Source: Allohahella sp002354735
GTDB lineage: Bacteria; Pseudomonadota; Gammaproteobacteria; Pseudomonadales; Oleiphilaceae
Assembly (NCBI RefSeq): GCF_047946665.1
Contig: NZ_CP172312.1
Span: 2,666,001 to 2,730,000 of the forward strand
Direction of reading: 5' to 3'
Length of the DNA: 64,000 nt
Made by a program: the position numbers and the translations under genes. This document shows, one piece after another, positions 63,994-64,000 of the stretch. The notes below the pieces were generated by a model. It had not been told where the DNA came from. It saw only the letters and a program-made list of their open reading frames with translations, and did no database searches. How positions within the stretch are numbered: position 1 is the stretch's first letter; every line of letters starts with the position of its first letter.

Positions 63994-64000
63994 ATGCGTA
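63994..64000 (+). CDS. Start of a further gene (truncated by window end)
   Basis: ATGCGTA at the window end, with GAAAGGA 10 bases upstream as ribosome site. Only two codons are visible; the product is unknown. It is the next gene after the LPP20 lipoprotein. Confidence 0.5.

Overview
The window comes from a Gammaproteobacterium of the Pseudomonas/Marinobacter-like kind with mid-to-high-50s GC by eye. Gene content and order from amiB-tsaE-nnr, queG, orn, rsgA, motAB, rhdA and psd to fimX, serB and parC resemble the equivalent Pseudomonas chromosome segment. EF-P here carries Lys34 and sits between epmA and epmB, so it is beta-lysylated as in enterics rather than rhamnosylated (EarP type) as in Pseudomonas. 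That argues for a relative of Pseudomonas and not the genus itself. I cannot name the genus from sequence alone. There is no phage, insertion sequence, integrase or CRISPR array, and one tRNA (Arg, CCG).

1-26 kb is a conserved housekeeping block: a DUF2846 lipoprotein, Dps, a LytM-type protein behind amiB/tsaE/nnr, queG, orn, rsgA, the flagellar stator motAB, an HDOD protein, rhodanese, psd, the epmA-efp-epmB trio, then a PilZ-like protein with a FimX-like degenerate GGDEF-EAL protein (twitching and c-di-GMP control), serB and parC.

26-36.5 kb is more mixed: a small two-helix membrane protein, outer-membrane phospholipase A, an acyl-CoA thioesterase, a lone secretin-domain protein, an apparent operon of diguanylate cyclase + orphan TRAP binding protein + TSUP permease, an amino-acid-type binding protein, tRNA-Arg with a textbook promoter, a lipoprotein with two DUF302 domains and a PEP-CTERM-like exported protein.

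36.7-54.4 kb holds LemA and two TPM proteins, a membrane C13 (legumain-like) protease with an unknown membrane protein beside it, an EamA transporter, an isochorismatase-like hydrolase with nadE, an EEP + PLD-VTT fusion pair, a class I glutamine amidotransferase, a glutathionyl-hydroquinone reductase and a YhaN/YhaO (SbcCD-like) pair.

54.4-64 kb is the most unusual part. A tight eight-gene leftward operon encodes an ECF-like sigma factor, a putative membrane anti-sigma factor, a repeat-containing lipoprotein, an MlaE-like permease, an ABC ATPase-like protein lacking the Walker A lysine, the LSGGQ signature and the H-loop histidine, an MCE (MlaD-like) protein, an LPP20-family lipoprotein and a second lipoprotein. 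Divergent from it are an exported transglutaminase-like protein, with an 18-bp-stem hairpin near its start, and a second LPP20 lipoprotein. I infer an envelope system that uses an Mla-like scaffold with a pseudo-ATPase under its own sigma/anti-sigma pair. This is the best candidate for an undescribed system in the window.
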